A stretch of DNA of 53,515 nucleotides from contig DATMCM010000399.1 of the NCBI GenBank assembly GCA_035558335.1, forward strand, positions 1-53,515, read 5' to 3'. Both the position numbers and the translations under genes were made by a program. The notes beneath the pieces are model-generated. The model was given only the letters and a program-made list of their open reading frames with translations, did no database searches and was not told where the DNA came from. This DNA comes from Onstottus_B sp035558335. Its GTDB lineage: Bacteria > Acidobacteriota > Blastocatellia > UBA7656. How positions within the stretch are numbered: the first letter of the stretch is position 1; each line of letters starts with the position of its first letter. This document shows, piece after piece, positions 33,751 to 42,191 of this stretch.

Positions 33751-34427
33751 GAGTCCGCCTCGTCGCTTATCTTGTATCCGACTCCGCGCACGGTGTGGAT
33801 CAGCTTCTCTTCGCGACAGTCATCCACCTTGCTGCGCAGGTGTCGAACGTAAACGTCTACAATGTTGGAAGCTCCGTCGAAGCTCTGATCCCACACGTGG
33901 TCGATGATCATCGTCCGCGACAGCACCCGCCCGGCGTTGGCCATCAAGTACTCGAGCAAAGCGTACTCTTTTGCAGTAAGTTCGATGCGCTTGCTTGCGC
34001 GCCTGACCTGTTGCGAGAGGCGATCGAGTTCCAAATTTGCCACCCGCAGAACGCTTGGGCGATCAACCGAACCGCGCCTCAGCAGCGCTTTGATCCGCGC
34101 CAGCAGTTCGGCAAAGGCGAACGGCTTGGTCAAATAGTCGTCGGCACCTGCCTCAAGGTGTTCAACCTTGTCGACTAAAGCGTCTCTTGCCGTCAGCATC
34201 AAGATCGGCACGCGATGATCTGCGCGGCGAACCCTGCGAAGCAACTCTGTACCGCTCAGGCCGGGTAGCATCAAGTCCAAAACGATCAAATCATAGTCAT
34301 ATGTAGTCGCGAGTTCCCATCCGGTCAGGCCGTCGATGGCGGCATCGACCGCAAAGCTTTCCGCGGTCAGGCCGCGCACTATGAACCGCGAGACCTTTTC
34401 TTCATCCTCGACGAGCAAGATGCGCAT
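33747..34427 (-). CDS. OmpR-family response regulator (CusR-like)
   Basis: Response regulator of 226 residues. The receiver has the acidic pair in LLVEDEEKV, the phospho-acceptor in LIVLDLMLPGLSG, and the conserved Lys in YLTKPFAFAELLARI. The C-terminal winged helix (about 125-222) contains ELTAKEYALLEYLM and the recognition region ASNIVDVYVRHLRSKVD, ending HTVRGVGYKI as usual for OmpR/PhoB. AAGGAG lies just before the ATG. It is the first gene of the run regulator-kinase-lipoprotein-SOD and probably controls it. No operator can be assigned. Confidence 0.93.
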   Translation of the reverse strand: MRILLVEDEEKVSRFIVRGLTAESFAVDAAIDGLTGWELATTYDYDLIVLDLMLPGLSGTELLRRVRRADHRVPILMLTARDALVDKVEHLEAGADDYLTKPFAFAELLARIKALLRRGSVDRPSVLRVANLELDRLSQQVRRASKRIELTAKEYALLEYLMANAGRVLSRTMIIDHVWDQSFDGASNIVDVYVRHLRSKVDDCREEKLIHTVRGVGYKISDEADS

Positions 34428-34543
34428 GAACTCCTTCTTTCCGCGAAGCTAGCACTCTCAGATTAATTGAAAATGAAGCCCGGATGAAATCTTATTCAGA
34501 ATCGAATCTGAGCGCGTACCTCGGCCGGCTGATCCTGCGTGCC

Positions 34544-34571
34544 TTGCCTACCTCTGACATTTTGCTATAGA
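34544..34571 (+). promoter_or_regulatory. Probable promoter of the amidohydrolase operon
   Basis: TTGCCT (34544-34549), a 16-base spacer and TATAGA (34566-34571), with an extended -10 TGC directly before it. The predicted start near 34578 gives a leader of about 90 bases before ATG 34669. Confidence 0.45.
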
Positions 34572-34668
34572 TTATGCGGCGCTACAGTGGACCATCGGAG
34601 CGATGTTTCGTCTGGGACGTAACGCCATCACTTCTCACATCATTGCTTTCACAATGCAGGAGGCCAGA

Positions 34669-36405
34669 ATGGCAAATGCCAATCGGTCGCGCCGGAGCAC
34701 TTCGTTCATCGCGCACGCAACTCGAGTCAGCAGACTTGTGACGTTTGTCTTTATCGCCGGCGGACTGCTCGCGATGTTGATTCACGCACCGGTAGCCCGC
34801 ATGGAAGCACCCGCCGTCTATGCGATCAAAGACGCTCAGATCGTGACCGGAGCTGGCAGGACCATCGCGAAAGGCACCGTTGTGTTCCGAGACGGCTTGA
34901 TCACCGAAGTCGGCGAGAACGTCAAGATTCCGGCGGACGCAAGGATCATCGACGGCACGGGAATGACCGTCTATCCAGGACTGATCGACTGCTATACCAG
35001 CCTCGGACTTGCTGCGCCCGCCCAGCCTCAAGCTACGACGGGAGCCGGCGGCAGGCAAGCCGCGATTGCCGCCGCGGCAGCCGGTCAAACGCCTCCGCCT
35101 GAAGCACGCCTCGGCGACCCCTCGTCATCGGCCGCCGATCAAGTTAAGCCGGGCACAACCTTTGAAGATGCCCGTTCGGTTGGGGTCACTGCCGCGCTGA
35201 GCAGTCCTCGCCAGGGGATATTCGCTGGCCAAAGCGCGCTGATCAACCTGGCGGGCGAAGAGGCTTCAAAGATCGTAGTTCGCGCGCCGGTGGCGTTGAC
35301 CGTCCAATTCAGCGCCGGCGGAGGATTCGGGGGCGGATATCCAGGCTCGCTGATGGGGACTGTCGCCTACATCCGACAGTCGTTCTACGATGCCATTCAC
35401 TATCGGGAAGAGATAGATCGCTACAAGCGAGTGAAGCGCGGCGTGAACCGGCCGGATTATGAAAAGAGGCTTGCGGCTTTGCAGCCGGCGATCAACGGGG
35501 AACTGCCGGTGCTCTTCGTGGCGAATAGCGACGGTGACATTCGCCGCGCATTGATGATCGCCGATGAGTTCAAGCTGAAGGCCATCATCGCAGGCGCACT
35601 GTACGGCTATCGAGTTGCCGATCTGCTCAAGGCCAAAGGCGTTCCGGTGATCCTTTCAGTAGATTTTCCAAAGCGCCCGGCAGATCTCCCGGATGATGAA
35701 GACGAAACGCTGCGCGTGCTGAGACAGCGCGAGGAAGCGCCGAAAGGCGCAGCGAAGCTGGCGCAGGCTGGGGTGAAGTTCGCGTTCACCGCCGGGTCGC
35801 TTCGGCCACAAGACTTCATAGCCAACGTCCAAAAGGCTGTCGAAAACGGGCTGTCGAAGGATGAAGCTCTGCGCGCGCTGACGATTAACGGAGCCGAGAT
35901 CCTGGGCGCGGCGGATCAACTCGGGACGATCGAGGTCGGTAAGATCGCTAACGTCGTCGTCGCAAGCGGGGATCTTCTGGCGAAGGACACCAAGGTCCGG
36001 CACGTCTTCATCGATGGCAACGAGATCGAATTGAAGAAGCCTGAACCCGCGGCCCCGCGAGGCGGAGGGGGCGGGCGTCCGGGCGGCGCAGCGGGCCCGG
36101 CAGTTGATCCGTCCGGGAGTTGGTCGCTTTTGGTCCAGTCGCCGCAGGGAGAGATTGCGGCTCAGTTAACTCTTACAAAGGATGGCGAGCAGATTACGGG
36201 GACGCTGGGCACGCCGATGGGAAACGTCGCGATCAAGAGCGGTAGGATGAATGGAAACCAGATCCGGTTGACCGCAACCATCGACATGGGCGGTCAATCT
36301 GTTGAGGCAATCATAAGCGGCACGATAGAAGGTGATTCAATGCACGGCGCTATGGTGATGGGCGCGATGGGTTCGTTTGATTTTACCGGCTCGCGGCCCA
36401 GGTGA
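34669..36405 (+). CDS. Secreted amidohydrolase-fold protein lacking metal ligands
   Basis: Exported protein of 578 residues with an N-terminal hydrophobic signal (about 24-44). The amidohydrolase beta-sandwich opens at YAIKDAQIVTGAGRTI. Where active relatives have PGLIDxHxH it reads PGLIDCYTSLG. The later ligand positions are also replaced (LFVANSDGD, IIAGALYGY, FTAGSLRP), so hydrolytic activity is doubtful. A C-terminal beta-rich domain (about 480-578; DPSGSWSLLVQSPQGE...) is appended, with lipocalin-like wording. AGGAGG (34658-34663) lies 5 bases before ATG 34669. It is followed by two more family members in the same orientation. Confidence 0.85.
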   Translation: MANANRSRRSTSFIAHATRVSRLVTFVFIAGGLLAMLIHAPVARMEAPAVYAIKDAQIVTGAGRTIAKGTVVFRDGLITEVGENVKIPADARIIDGTGMTVYPGLIDCYTSLGLAAPAQPQATTGAGGRQAAIAAAAAGQTPPPEARLGDPSSSAADQVKPGTTFEDARSVGVTAALSSPRQGIFAGQSALINLAGEEASKIVVRAPVALTVQFSAGGGFGGGYPGSLMGTVAYIRQSFYDAIHYREEIDRYKRVKRGVNRPDYEKRLAALQPAINGELPVLFVANSDGDIRRALMIADEFKLKAIIAGALYGYRVADLLKAKGVPVILSVDFPKRPADLPDDEDETLRVLRQREEAPKGAAKLAQAGVKFAFTAGSLRPQDFIANVQKAVENGLSKDEALRALTINGAEILGAADQLGTIEVGKIANVVVASGDLLAKDTKVRHVFIDGNEIELKKPEPAAPRGGGGGRPGGAAGPAVDPSGSWSLLVQSPQGEIAAQLTLTKDGEQITGTLGTPMGNVAIKSGRMNGNQIRLTATIDMGGQSVEAIISGTIEGDSMHGAMVMGAMGSFDFTGSRPR

Positions 36406-36421
36406 CCGAGATTGCCGACTG

Positions 36422-36480
36422 CCGATTTCCGATTGCCGATTGTGGATTGGCAGACGGGTGAATCGGCAATTGGAAATCGG
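36422..36480. repeat. Palindromic intergenic repeat (family B)
   Basis: Arms 36422-36441 and 36461-36480 are reverse complements over 20 bases with one mismatch, around a 19-base loop. The wording (repeats of GCCGATT/AATCGG) continues on both sides as short tandem units. It lies between the first and second amidohydrolase genes and would form a stable hairpin in their mRNA. Confidence 0.75.
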
Positions 36481-36502
36481 AAATCGAAATTTGGATGGGG
36501 GA

Positions 36503-37966
36503 ATGATGAAAAAGATGAAGGCGATTCTGTCGACGCTTGTGGCGACGGCAATGGTTGCTTCGGCGCCGGCCCAGACGGGAACCAGCGCAAGACTGGCTGC
36601 CAGCGCCGGTTCTACGGGGGCTTCAGCCGCGCCAGTGGAAACGCTGATAAAGAACGCCACGATCATGACCGCCTCACATGGCACGATCGCAAACGGTTCT
36701 ATACTGATTCGCGACGGAAAGATCGCCGAGGTAGGGTCAAACCTTAAGCCACGTGATCCAAACGCTCGGGTCATCGATGCCTCAGGCAAGTACGTCACGC
36801 CCGGAATAATTGATTGTCACTCGCACACAGGGGTCGATGGAAACGTAAACGAGGGCTCGCTCTCGGTTACATCGATGGTTCGAATTCGCGACGTGATAGA
36901 TCCGTACAGTCCTGCCATCTATCGCGAGCTAGCCGGCGGAACGACGACCGCCAACGTGCTGCACGGATCTGCCAACTCGATCGGCGGACAGAACGCTGTA
37001 CTAAAGTTCAAGGTGGGAAAGCCGGTAGATGTGTGGCTGATACCGGAGGCGCCTCCAGGCATAAAGTTCGCGCTTGGCGAGAATCCGAAACGCTCGAACA
37101 ATCAGGGGATACCGTCAACGACGCCGCGCCGTTATCCTGCCACTCGCATGGGCGTCGAGGAGACGATCCGCGATGCGTTCACCAGGGCCAAGGATTACAT
37201 GCGCGAGTGGCCGGAGTACGAAGCGAAGAAGGCGACCGACAAGACTGCCATCCCGCCCAGGCGGGACCTGGCGCTCGATGCGCTTGTCGAGATCCTTCAA
37301 GGCAAGCGAATGGTTCATTCGCACTGTTATCGGGACGACGAGATTCTGATGCTGCTCAACCTGAGCGACGAGCTGGGCTTCCACGTACAAACTCTTCAGC
37401 ACGTTCTGGAGGGCTACAAAGTCGCTAAAGAGATTGCGGCGCACAAGACTGGCGGGTCGACCTTTTCTGATTGGTGGGCCTACAAGCTCGAAGCATTTGA
37501 TGCGATTCCTTACAATGCGGCTCTTATGGCCTCGCGCGGAGTCATCGTCTCGCTAAACTCCGACTCCGACGAGCTTGCGCGAAGACTCTATCTGGAAGCA
37601 GCGAAGGCGATGAAATACGGCGGAGTCGGCGAAGAAGAAGCGCTGCGGATGGTTACTCTCAACCCGGCGATTCAACTTGGCATAGACAAACGAGTCGGTT
37701 CGATCGACATAGGCAAGGACGCCGACCTGGTGATCTTTAGCCAGCATCCGTTTTCGGTCTACACAGTTCCTGAAATGACGATGATCGAAGGCGAGATCTA
37801 TTTTGACCGCGCTGAAGATCTCAAGCAGCGCGAGGCGATGAAGCGGGAGAAAGAAGACCTTATCAAACGCGAGCGCGAGCAGCGTCAGGGCGGACCCCGA
37901 CCACCTCGCGCCGAAAAACCTGATGTGCCGCAGCCTCGGCCGAATGAAACGGAGCACCAACGCTGA
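36503..37966 (+). CDS. Secreted amidohydrolase with intact metal site
   Basis: Exported metal-dependent hydrolase of 487 residues. A signal peptide (about 1-22, ending SAPAQ) is followed by the amidohydrolase fold. The first ligand pair is intact in PGIIDCHSHTGV (HxH). Further candidate ligands are seen in MVHSHCYRDDE, LQHVLEGYK and LNSDSDELAR (catalytic Asp). A final beta-strand segment (GSIDIGKDADLVIFS) is typical of imidazolonepropionase and aryldialkylphosphatase-like members. The C-terminus is a charged helix and a proline-rich tail. GGGGG lies just before ATG 36503; ATG 36506 is also possible. The substrate (amide, cyclic amide or peptide) is unknown. It is flanked by two degenerate relatives. 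Confidence 0.9.
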   Translation: MMKKMKAILSTLVATAMVASAPAQTGTSARLAASAGSTGASAAPVETLIKNATIMTASHGTIANGSILIRDGKIAEVGSNLKPRDPNARVIDASGKYVTPGIIDCHSHTGVDGNVNEGSLSVTSMVRIRDVIDPYSPAIYRELAGGTTTANVLHGSANSIGGQNAVLKFKVGKPVDVWLIPEAPPGIKFALGENPKRSNNQGIPSTTPRRYPATRMGVEETIRDAFTRAKDYMREWPEYEAKKATDKTAIPPRRDLALDALVEILQGKRMVHSHCYRDDEILMLLNLSDELGFHVQTLQHVLEGYKVAKEIAAHKTGGSTFSDWWAYKLEAFDAIPYNAALMASRGVIVSLNSDSDELARRLYLEAAKAMKYGGVGEEEALRMVTLNPAIQLGIDKRVGSIDIGKDADLVIFSQHPFSVYTVPEMTMIEGEIYFDRAEDLKQREAMKREKEDLIKREREQRQGGPRPPRAEKPDVPQPRPNETEHQR

Positions 37967-39309
37967 TGGAGTCAACAATGAAAACGAATAGACCGCTTTC
38001 TCCGATCGCTGCTTTCATCTGCACGTTGGCGCTGGGCTTCCTGGCGAGCGCCGGCGTTGGCATTGTTTCGGCTCAGGGGCCGAGCGACACATATGCGATC
38101 AAGGATGCGAGGATTGTCACCGTGACCGGGCCGGTGATCGAGAACGGGACGGTGGTGGTAGCTAACGGGAAGATTGCCGCTGTCGGCGCAAGCGCTTCAA
38201 TTCCGGCGGGCGCGAAGATCATCGACGCAAAGGGATTGTCGGTTTATCCGGGAATGATGGATTCAGATACCGAGATGGGTTTGACGGAGATCGGGGCTGT
38301 ATCCGGCTCAGTCGATACAAACGAGATCGGTGATAACAACGCGAACATTCATGTTGACGTCGCAATCCATCCCGACAGCTCGCATATAGCCGTGACTCGG
38401 GTAAATGGGGTTACGACTGTGCTGACCGCCCCACGCGGCGGGTTAATCGCCGGACAGAGCGCTATTCTGGATCTGGACGGCTGGACTCCGCGCGAGATGG
38501 TTCTGAAATCACCGGTAGCTATGCACATCAATTGGCCCGGTGCCGGGGGGCGAGGCGGAGAATTCGCGAATTTCGGGCAGCAGCGCTCGATCACCGAAGT
38601 GCGCCGCGAGCAGGATAAGCAGATCGAGAACTTGAAGAAGATTTTGCGCGATGCAGTGACTTATGCCGACGCAAAAGACGCCCGGGCGAAAGATCCGAGC
38701 CTGCCGAAGCAAAACGTCGACTTGAAGCTGGATGCATTGATTCCGGTCGTGCGAGGTCAGATGCCGGTAGTGATAAACGCCGATCTCGAACGCGACATAA
38801 AGAATGTCATCGCATTTGCTGATGAGATGAAGCTCAAAGCCATTATCTCGGGTGGCGTCGAGGCGTACAAAGTCGCAGATCAGCTCAAGGCAAAAGGGAT
38901 TGCCGTGATAGTGGGGCCGGTGCTGCGACTCCCTGCCAAGGAAGACGATGGATATGATGCCGCATTCGCCAACGCCGGGTTACTGTCGAAGGCTGGAGTA
39001 AAGATAGCATTTCAGACAAACGATTCCGCATACTCAAGGAATCTGCCCTATCAAGCAGGGATGGCTGCGGCTTTCGGCCTACCGAAGGAAGAAGCGCTCA
39101 AAGCGGTGACGATTTATCCGGCAGAAATCTTTGGAGTCGCCGACCGCGTTGGTTCGATCGAGAAAGGCAAAATCGCGAATCTCATAATCACCGATGGTGA
39201 CCCGCTGGAGATAAGAACCCAGATCAAGCACGTGTTCATAAACGGACGCGACATACCGCTCACAAGCAGGCATACGGAGTTGTACGAAAAGTACAAAGCA
39301 AGACCTTAG
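37966..39309 (+). CDS. Secreted amidohydrolase-fold protein with degenerate metal site
   Basis: Exported protein of 447 residues. The signal (about 15-35) is followed by the same beta-sandwich opening as the first gene (TYAIKDARIVTVTGPVI). The ligand position reads PGMMDSDTEMGL instead of DxHxH. Later positions read INADLERD and ISGGVEAYK where His is expected, though FQTNDSAYS keeps an Asp. It ends SIEKGKIANLIITDGDPLE...VFINGRDIPL, as in active family members. Its ATG overlaps the stop of the preceding gene (TGATG); a second ATG at 37978 is possible. Translational coupling to the active member suggests a stable complex or a shared substrate-binding role, which is inference. Confidence 0.87.
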   Translation: MESTMKTNRPLSPIAAFICTLALGFLASAGVGIVSAQGPSDTYAIKDARIVTVTGPVIENGTVVVANGKIAAVGASASIPAGAKIIDAKGLSVYPGMMDSDTEMGLTEIGAVSGSVDTNEIGDNNANIHVDVAIHPDSSHIAVTRVNGVTTVLTAPRGGLIAGQSAILDLDGWTPREMVLKSPVAMHINWPGAGGRGGEFANFGQQRSITEVRREQDKQIENLKKILRDAVTYADAKDARAKDPSLPKQNVDLKLDALIPVVRGQMPVVINADLERDIKNVIAFADEMKLKAIISGGVEAYKVADQLKAKGIAVIVGPVLRLPAKEDDGYDAAFANAGLLSKAGVKIAFQTNDSAYSRNLPYQAGMAAAFGLPKEEALKAVTIYPAEIFGVADRVGSIEKGKIANLIITDGDPLEIRTQIKHVFINGRDIPLTSRHTELYEKYKARP

Positions 39310-39484
39310 CGTTGAGACTGGCTTTTCCGGGGCTGAGAAATTCAGTTACACACCACCGTCGCGCAGCCACGTAGACTCCGCTGGCCGACTTGAGTTTTCC
39401 CGCTTTTTCAAGAACCTAATACTCCGTTTCGGCGACTGAAACCGGCCATTCTGGCTGGGAACCAATTTTGCCCGGTTTGTTCCT

Positions 39485-39817
39485 ATGCGAACCGAGTTGA
39501 GCAAGCTTCTTTGGGAAGTCGCGCGTTTGGGAGACGGAGGCGGGGTGACCTATCATCTCGCTGCAAGCCTCTCGCCCGAAGAAAAGGCCGTATTCGAAAT
39601 CGGGCTGATCGACACGTTGACTCGGGGAACCGCGGACCAGCAACGGCGCGTGAGGCGCGCGCTTCTCAATTGTGGCTATGACGAGCAATGCGCGCGCCGT
39701 GTAATGACGGAATCGGTCACCGACCGCGTTCGAGCTTCGACGCTTCTGCTTTTGCTGCACCCGCAACCAGGGAGCAACGCAAACGAGCAAAGCAGGGCCG
39801 CCGCCCGAAGCAAGTGA
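39485..39817 (+). CDS. Small hypothetical helical protein
   Basis: A 110-residue frame rich in helix formers: LSPEEKAVFEIGLIDTLTRGTADQQRRVRRALLNCGYDEQCARRVM. The rhythm resembles one or two HEAT-like repeats. A 150-codon frame lies on the opposite strand (39416-39868), but its composition is unlike a protein and it lacks a credible start. No strong Shine-Dalgarno precedes ATG 39485. Family unknown. It is convergent with the DUF4097 gene. Confidence 0.55.
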   Translation: MRTELSKLLWEVARLGDGGGVTYHLAASLSPEEKAVFEIGLIDTLTRGTADQQRRVRRALLNCGYDEQCARRVMTESVTDRVRASTLLLLLHPQPGSNANEQSRAAARSK

Positions 39818-39864
39818 GTATCTGGACTCGGAATGGATTTTGAACGGGAGGACCGCCGTCAGTC

Positions 39865-40611
39865 TCACTTCTTATGAAGCAAGATACGACCCTCGTAAGT
39901 TGTCAGAGTGAGCCGCGAACCGCCTTTTAGATACCTTCCCGAAACGCCCTTCGTTCCTCGCGATGAGCCGGTCAGGCTGGAAAGAAATCCGCCGAGGTTG
40001 ATGTTCTCGCTTAGCGCCCGTGCGTTCAGAGTGAATGGCGTTGATGCTGGCAGTGTCACATCGAGGTCGCCTCTCATCGACTGGAAGCTGTAAGACCCGC
40101 CCTCGCGCAACTCGCCGTCGAAGTAGATGTCTCCGCTTGTCACCTTGACATCGATTGAAGGGCTGCTGACTCTTAACAACCGGATGTCGCTATCGATCGA
40201 ATTCACGCTGATGTGACCAGTTACTCCCTGGACTTCGATATTGCCGATCACGTTTCGCAACACAAGGGAGCTCTCTGCCGGCAGCGAGACATCAAAGTCG
40301 GCGCGCCCCAACCGGAAGTTCCGCTTGACTGAGACGGTGATATCGTCACCGATCATGCTGTCTTCGATTGAAACCGAGGGCGCCGCATCGGCGCGAACTG
40401 AGACCGTCCTCTTGTCCCACGAGGCCACGCGGATTCGGCCGTTCACGTTCGATATAGTCAGGTGGGCCTCGGACCGCGGACTGTAAGTTCGCTCGAACCT
40501 CCCGGAAGGGCAGGCGACGCCAGTGGCGACGACCAGGAGCGACGCGCACAGGATCAGGATTGATGAACCGAACGCCGCTGGCCTTGTTCGTCTACTCTTG
40601 GACTTCGACAT
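39865..40611 (-). CDS. DUF4097-family beta-strand-repeat protein
   Basis: Exported protein of 248 residues with a signal (about 12-35, ILILCASLLVVATGVACPSG). A right-handed repeat of short beta strands follows: LTISNVNGRIRVASWDKRTVSVRADA, LRNVIGNIEVQGVTGHISVNSIDSDIRLLRV, IDVKVTSGDIYFDGEL. This is the DUF4097 'putative adhesin' pattern. The frame opens at a TTG (40635). ATG 40611 is given, but GTG 40623 has a better-placed GAGG and is possible. It lies 42 bp after the anti-sigma gene and is probably co-transcribed with it and the sigma factor. Function unproven. Confidence 0.8.
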   Translation of the reverse strand: MSKSKSRRTRPAAFGSSILILCASLLVVATGVACPSGRFERTYSPRSEAHLTISNVNGRIRVASWDKRTVSVRADAAPSVSIEDSMIGDDITVSVKRNFRLGRADFDVSLPAESSLVLRNVIGNIEVQGVTGHISVNSIDSDIRLLRVSSPSIDVKVTSGDIYFDGELREGGSYSFQSMRGDLDVTLPASTPFTLNARALSENINLGGFLSSLTGSSRGTKGVSGRYLKGGSRLTLTTYEGRILLHKK

Positions 40612-40653
40612 CACTCGAACCACCGGACCTCGCAATAGAAGTGTGATGGGGCA

Positions 40654-41337
40654 CTAAAAGTGTTCGAACCCTTCAAGCAAGCGAACCTTCTCGCGGTATG
40701 CGTTGAGCATCAACTCCTGTGACACGTCATCCGCCGGGTTGTCATTCAACTGATGGCGGCATTCTGCCAGGCATTGATCGACGTAGAGAAGGTTGCGTTC
40801 AAACGCCGAGCGAAGCTCGGGGTCCCACTCGACTTTCCGCAGCTCTACCGATTCGCTCAGCTGGTTGATCTGCTTCTCGATCTGTTGAAGATCGGAATTC
40901 GACAACGGAGTGGCTTCGATTCCTCCAACTCCAGCGGCGAGCGGCGCGACGTTCTGAGGGGCGGACGCGTCCCGGCGTGAAACTAGAACGGCAGCGGAAA
41001 GCGCGATGATAATCGCCGCAGCGGTCGCGGCCATCTGAGGCACCGAGAGGTTGAAGTGACGAGTCTTCAGCCAGGTCCACCAGGGAAGCGCGCCATGCCA
41101 GGACCCTCGATGTTCGGCTACGCCGGCCTGTATTCGAGACCACACTGCGCCTGATGGCGCGTGCTGAGGTAGCTGATGACTGAAGTGAACTATTTGGAGC
41201 AAGTCGTCCCGAACCGCGCGGCATGGCTCGCAGCCGGCGAGGTGTTGTTCGAGTTTCACCTGCTCGCCCAGCTCAAGCGAGCCATCGATGTAATCCGAAA
41301 TAAGTTCCTGACACTGCTTACAAACCATGATACCCAT
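40654..41337 (-). CDS. Membrane anti-sigma factor with zf-HC2 domain
   Basis: Protein of 227 residues. An N-terminal zinc-binding anti-sigma domain (about 1-45) contains CKQCQELISDYIDG and HLAGCEPCRA, giving the H-x3-C-x2-C signature. A cytoplasmic linker and one TM helix (about 103-125, MAATAAAIIIALSAAVLV) follow, then an extracytoplasmic helical tail of about 100 residues. It should hold the adjacent ECF sigma factor inactive at the membrane until an envelope signal relieves it. The sigma gene ends 34 bp upstream on the same strand. Confidence 0.9.
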   Translation of the reverse strand: MGIMVCKQCQELISDYIDGSLELGEQVKLEQHLAGCEPCRAVRDDLLQIVHFSHQLPQHAPSGAVWSRIQAGVAEHRGSWHGALPWWTWLKTRHFNLSVPQMAATAAAIIIALSAAVLVSRRDASAPQNVAPLAAGVGGIEATPLSNSDLQQIEKQINQLSESVELRKVEWDPELRSAFERNLLYVDQCLAECRHQLNDNPADDVSQELMLNAYREKVRLLEGFEHF

Positions 41338-41371
41338 TCACTTTATCTAACCGCGCCGCCTATCGTCGAGC

Positions 41372-41968
41372 TCACTGTTGCTTTGTCAAAAGCTGGCGCA
41401 ATCGCATTCGCGCCTTATGGAGCTGTGACTTCGAAGTGCCGACGCTTACTTGCAGAATATCCGAAATCTCCTCGTGCTCGTAGCCTTCCACATCGTGAAG
41501 CACGAACACCGTTCGATAACCCGGGGGCAACTCACCCACTGCCTTCTCAAGCGCCAGTCGGTCCACCATCGAGATTCGCCGCGTGCTTTGAAGCGGTGTC
41601 TCGACAACGTTGGTGAAGTCGCCTTCTTCGCTGGTGTGCTCCAGCTTCACGCCGCGTTTGCGAAAATGCATCAACACCTGGTTGACCGTCAAGCGGTGGA
41701 GCCAGGTGGTAAACGCCGAATCGCCTCGAAAGCTGGAGAGCTTGCGGTAGACCTGGAGGAACACCTCCTGGGTCAAATCCTCCGCCTGCCCGTCGTTGCC
41801 AAGCATCCTCAAACAAAGCGAGTAGACTCGCCGGTGATGCTGTTCGTAAAGCTTTTCAAACGCCGCAATGTCCCCAGCCGCAGCAGCCCTGGCGAGTTCC
41901 AGGTCCGAGGCGGCGGGGCTTCGTTCGGCGGTCACGCTCATTATCAGCGCATTCGTGATTGAAGCCAT
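41372..41968 (-). CDS. ECF-family RNA polymerase sigma factor
   Basis: Sigma factor of 198 residues with regions 2 and 4 only. Region 2 contains FEKLYEQHHRRVYSLCLRML and the DLTQEVFLQVYRKL helix. Region 4 contains LPPGYRTVFVLHDVEGYEHEEISDILQVSVGTSKSQLHKARMRLRQLL. This is the layout of RpoE-like extracytoplasmic-function sigmas. ATG 41968 and ATG 41941 are both possible starts and neither has a clear Shine-Dalgarno. It forms an operon with the zf-HC2 anti-sigma factor and the DUF4097 protein. An extended -10 promoter lies about 45 bases upstream. Confidence 0.93.
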   Translation of the reverse strand: MASITNALIMSVTAERSPAASDLELARAAAAGDIAAFEKLYEQHHRRVYSLCLRMLGNDGQAEDLTQEVFLQVYRKLSSFRGDSAFTTWLHRLTVNQVLMHFRKRGVKLEHTSEEGDFTNVVETPLQSTRRISMVDRLALEKAVGELPPGYRTVFVLHDVEGYEHEEISDILQVSVGTSKSQLHKARMRLRQLLTKQQ

Positions 41969-42015
41969 TGCGTCAACGCTTGTGATGCGATGGCCGTAAA
42001 TCCGGTTGCCTCAGC

Positions 42016-42024
42016 ATTATAGCA
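42016..42024 (-). promoter_or_regulatory. Extended -10 promoter of the sigma/anti-sigma operon
   Basis: The minus strand reads TGCTATAAT (42024-42016), a perfect -10 box with the TGn extension and no clear -35. Predicted start is near 42009, about 40 bases before ATG 41968. Confidence 0.55.
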
Positions 42025-42191
42025 TTCAGAGCGCAGGGATTGAGTGTTGTTTTCGGGTGCAGGTGGCGGGAATTGTGGCATCAATCGAGTGAAGGAGTAG
42101 ACCTCATCCTTCTCCGTCGGTGATGGCGGGACTAGTCATAATGCTCAACCGCCGACTTTAGTGGCCTTTGGTCAGTTTAGGCTGGCTGAGA

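Noticed and set aside
39416..39868. 150-codon minus-strand ORF
   Set aside because: Overlaps the small helical protein and has low-quality composition; no ribosome binding site.
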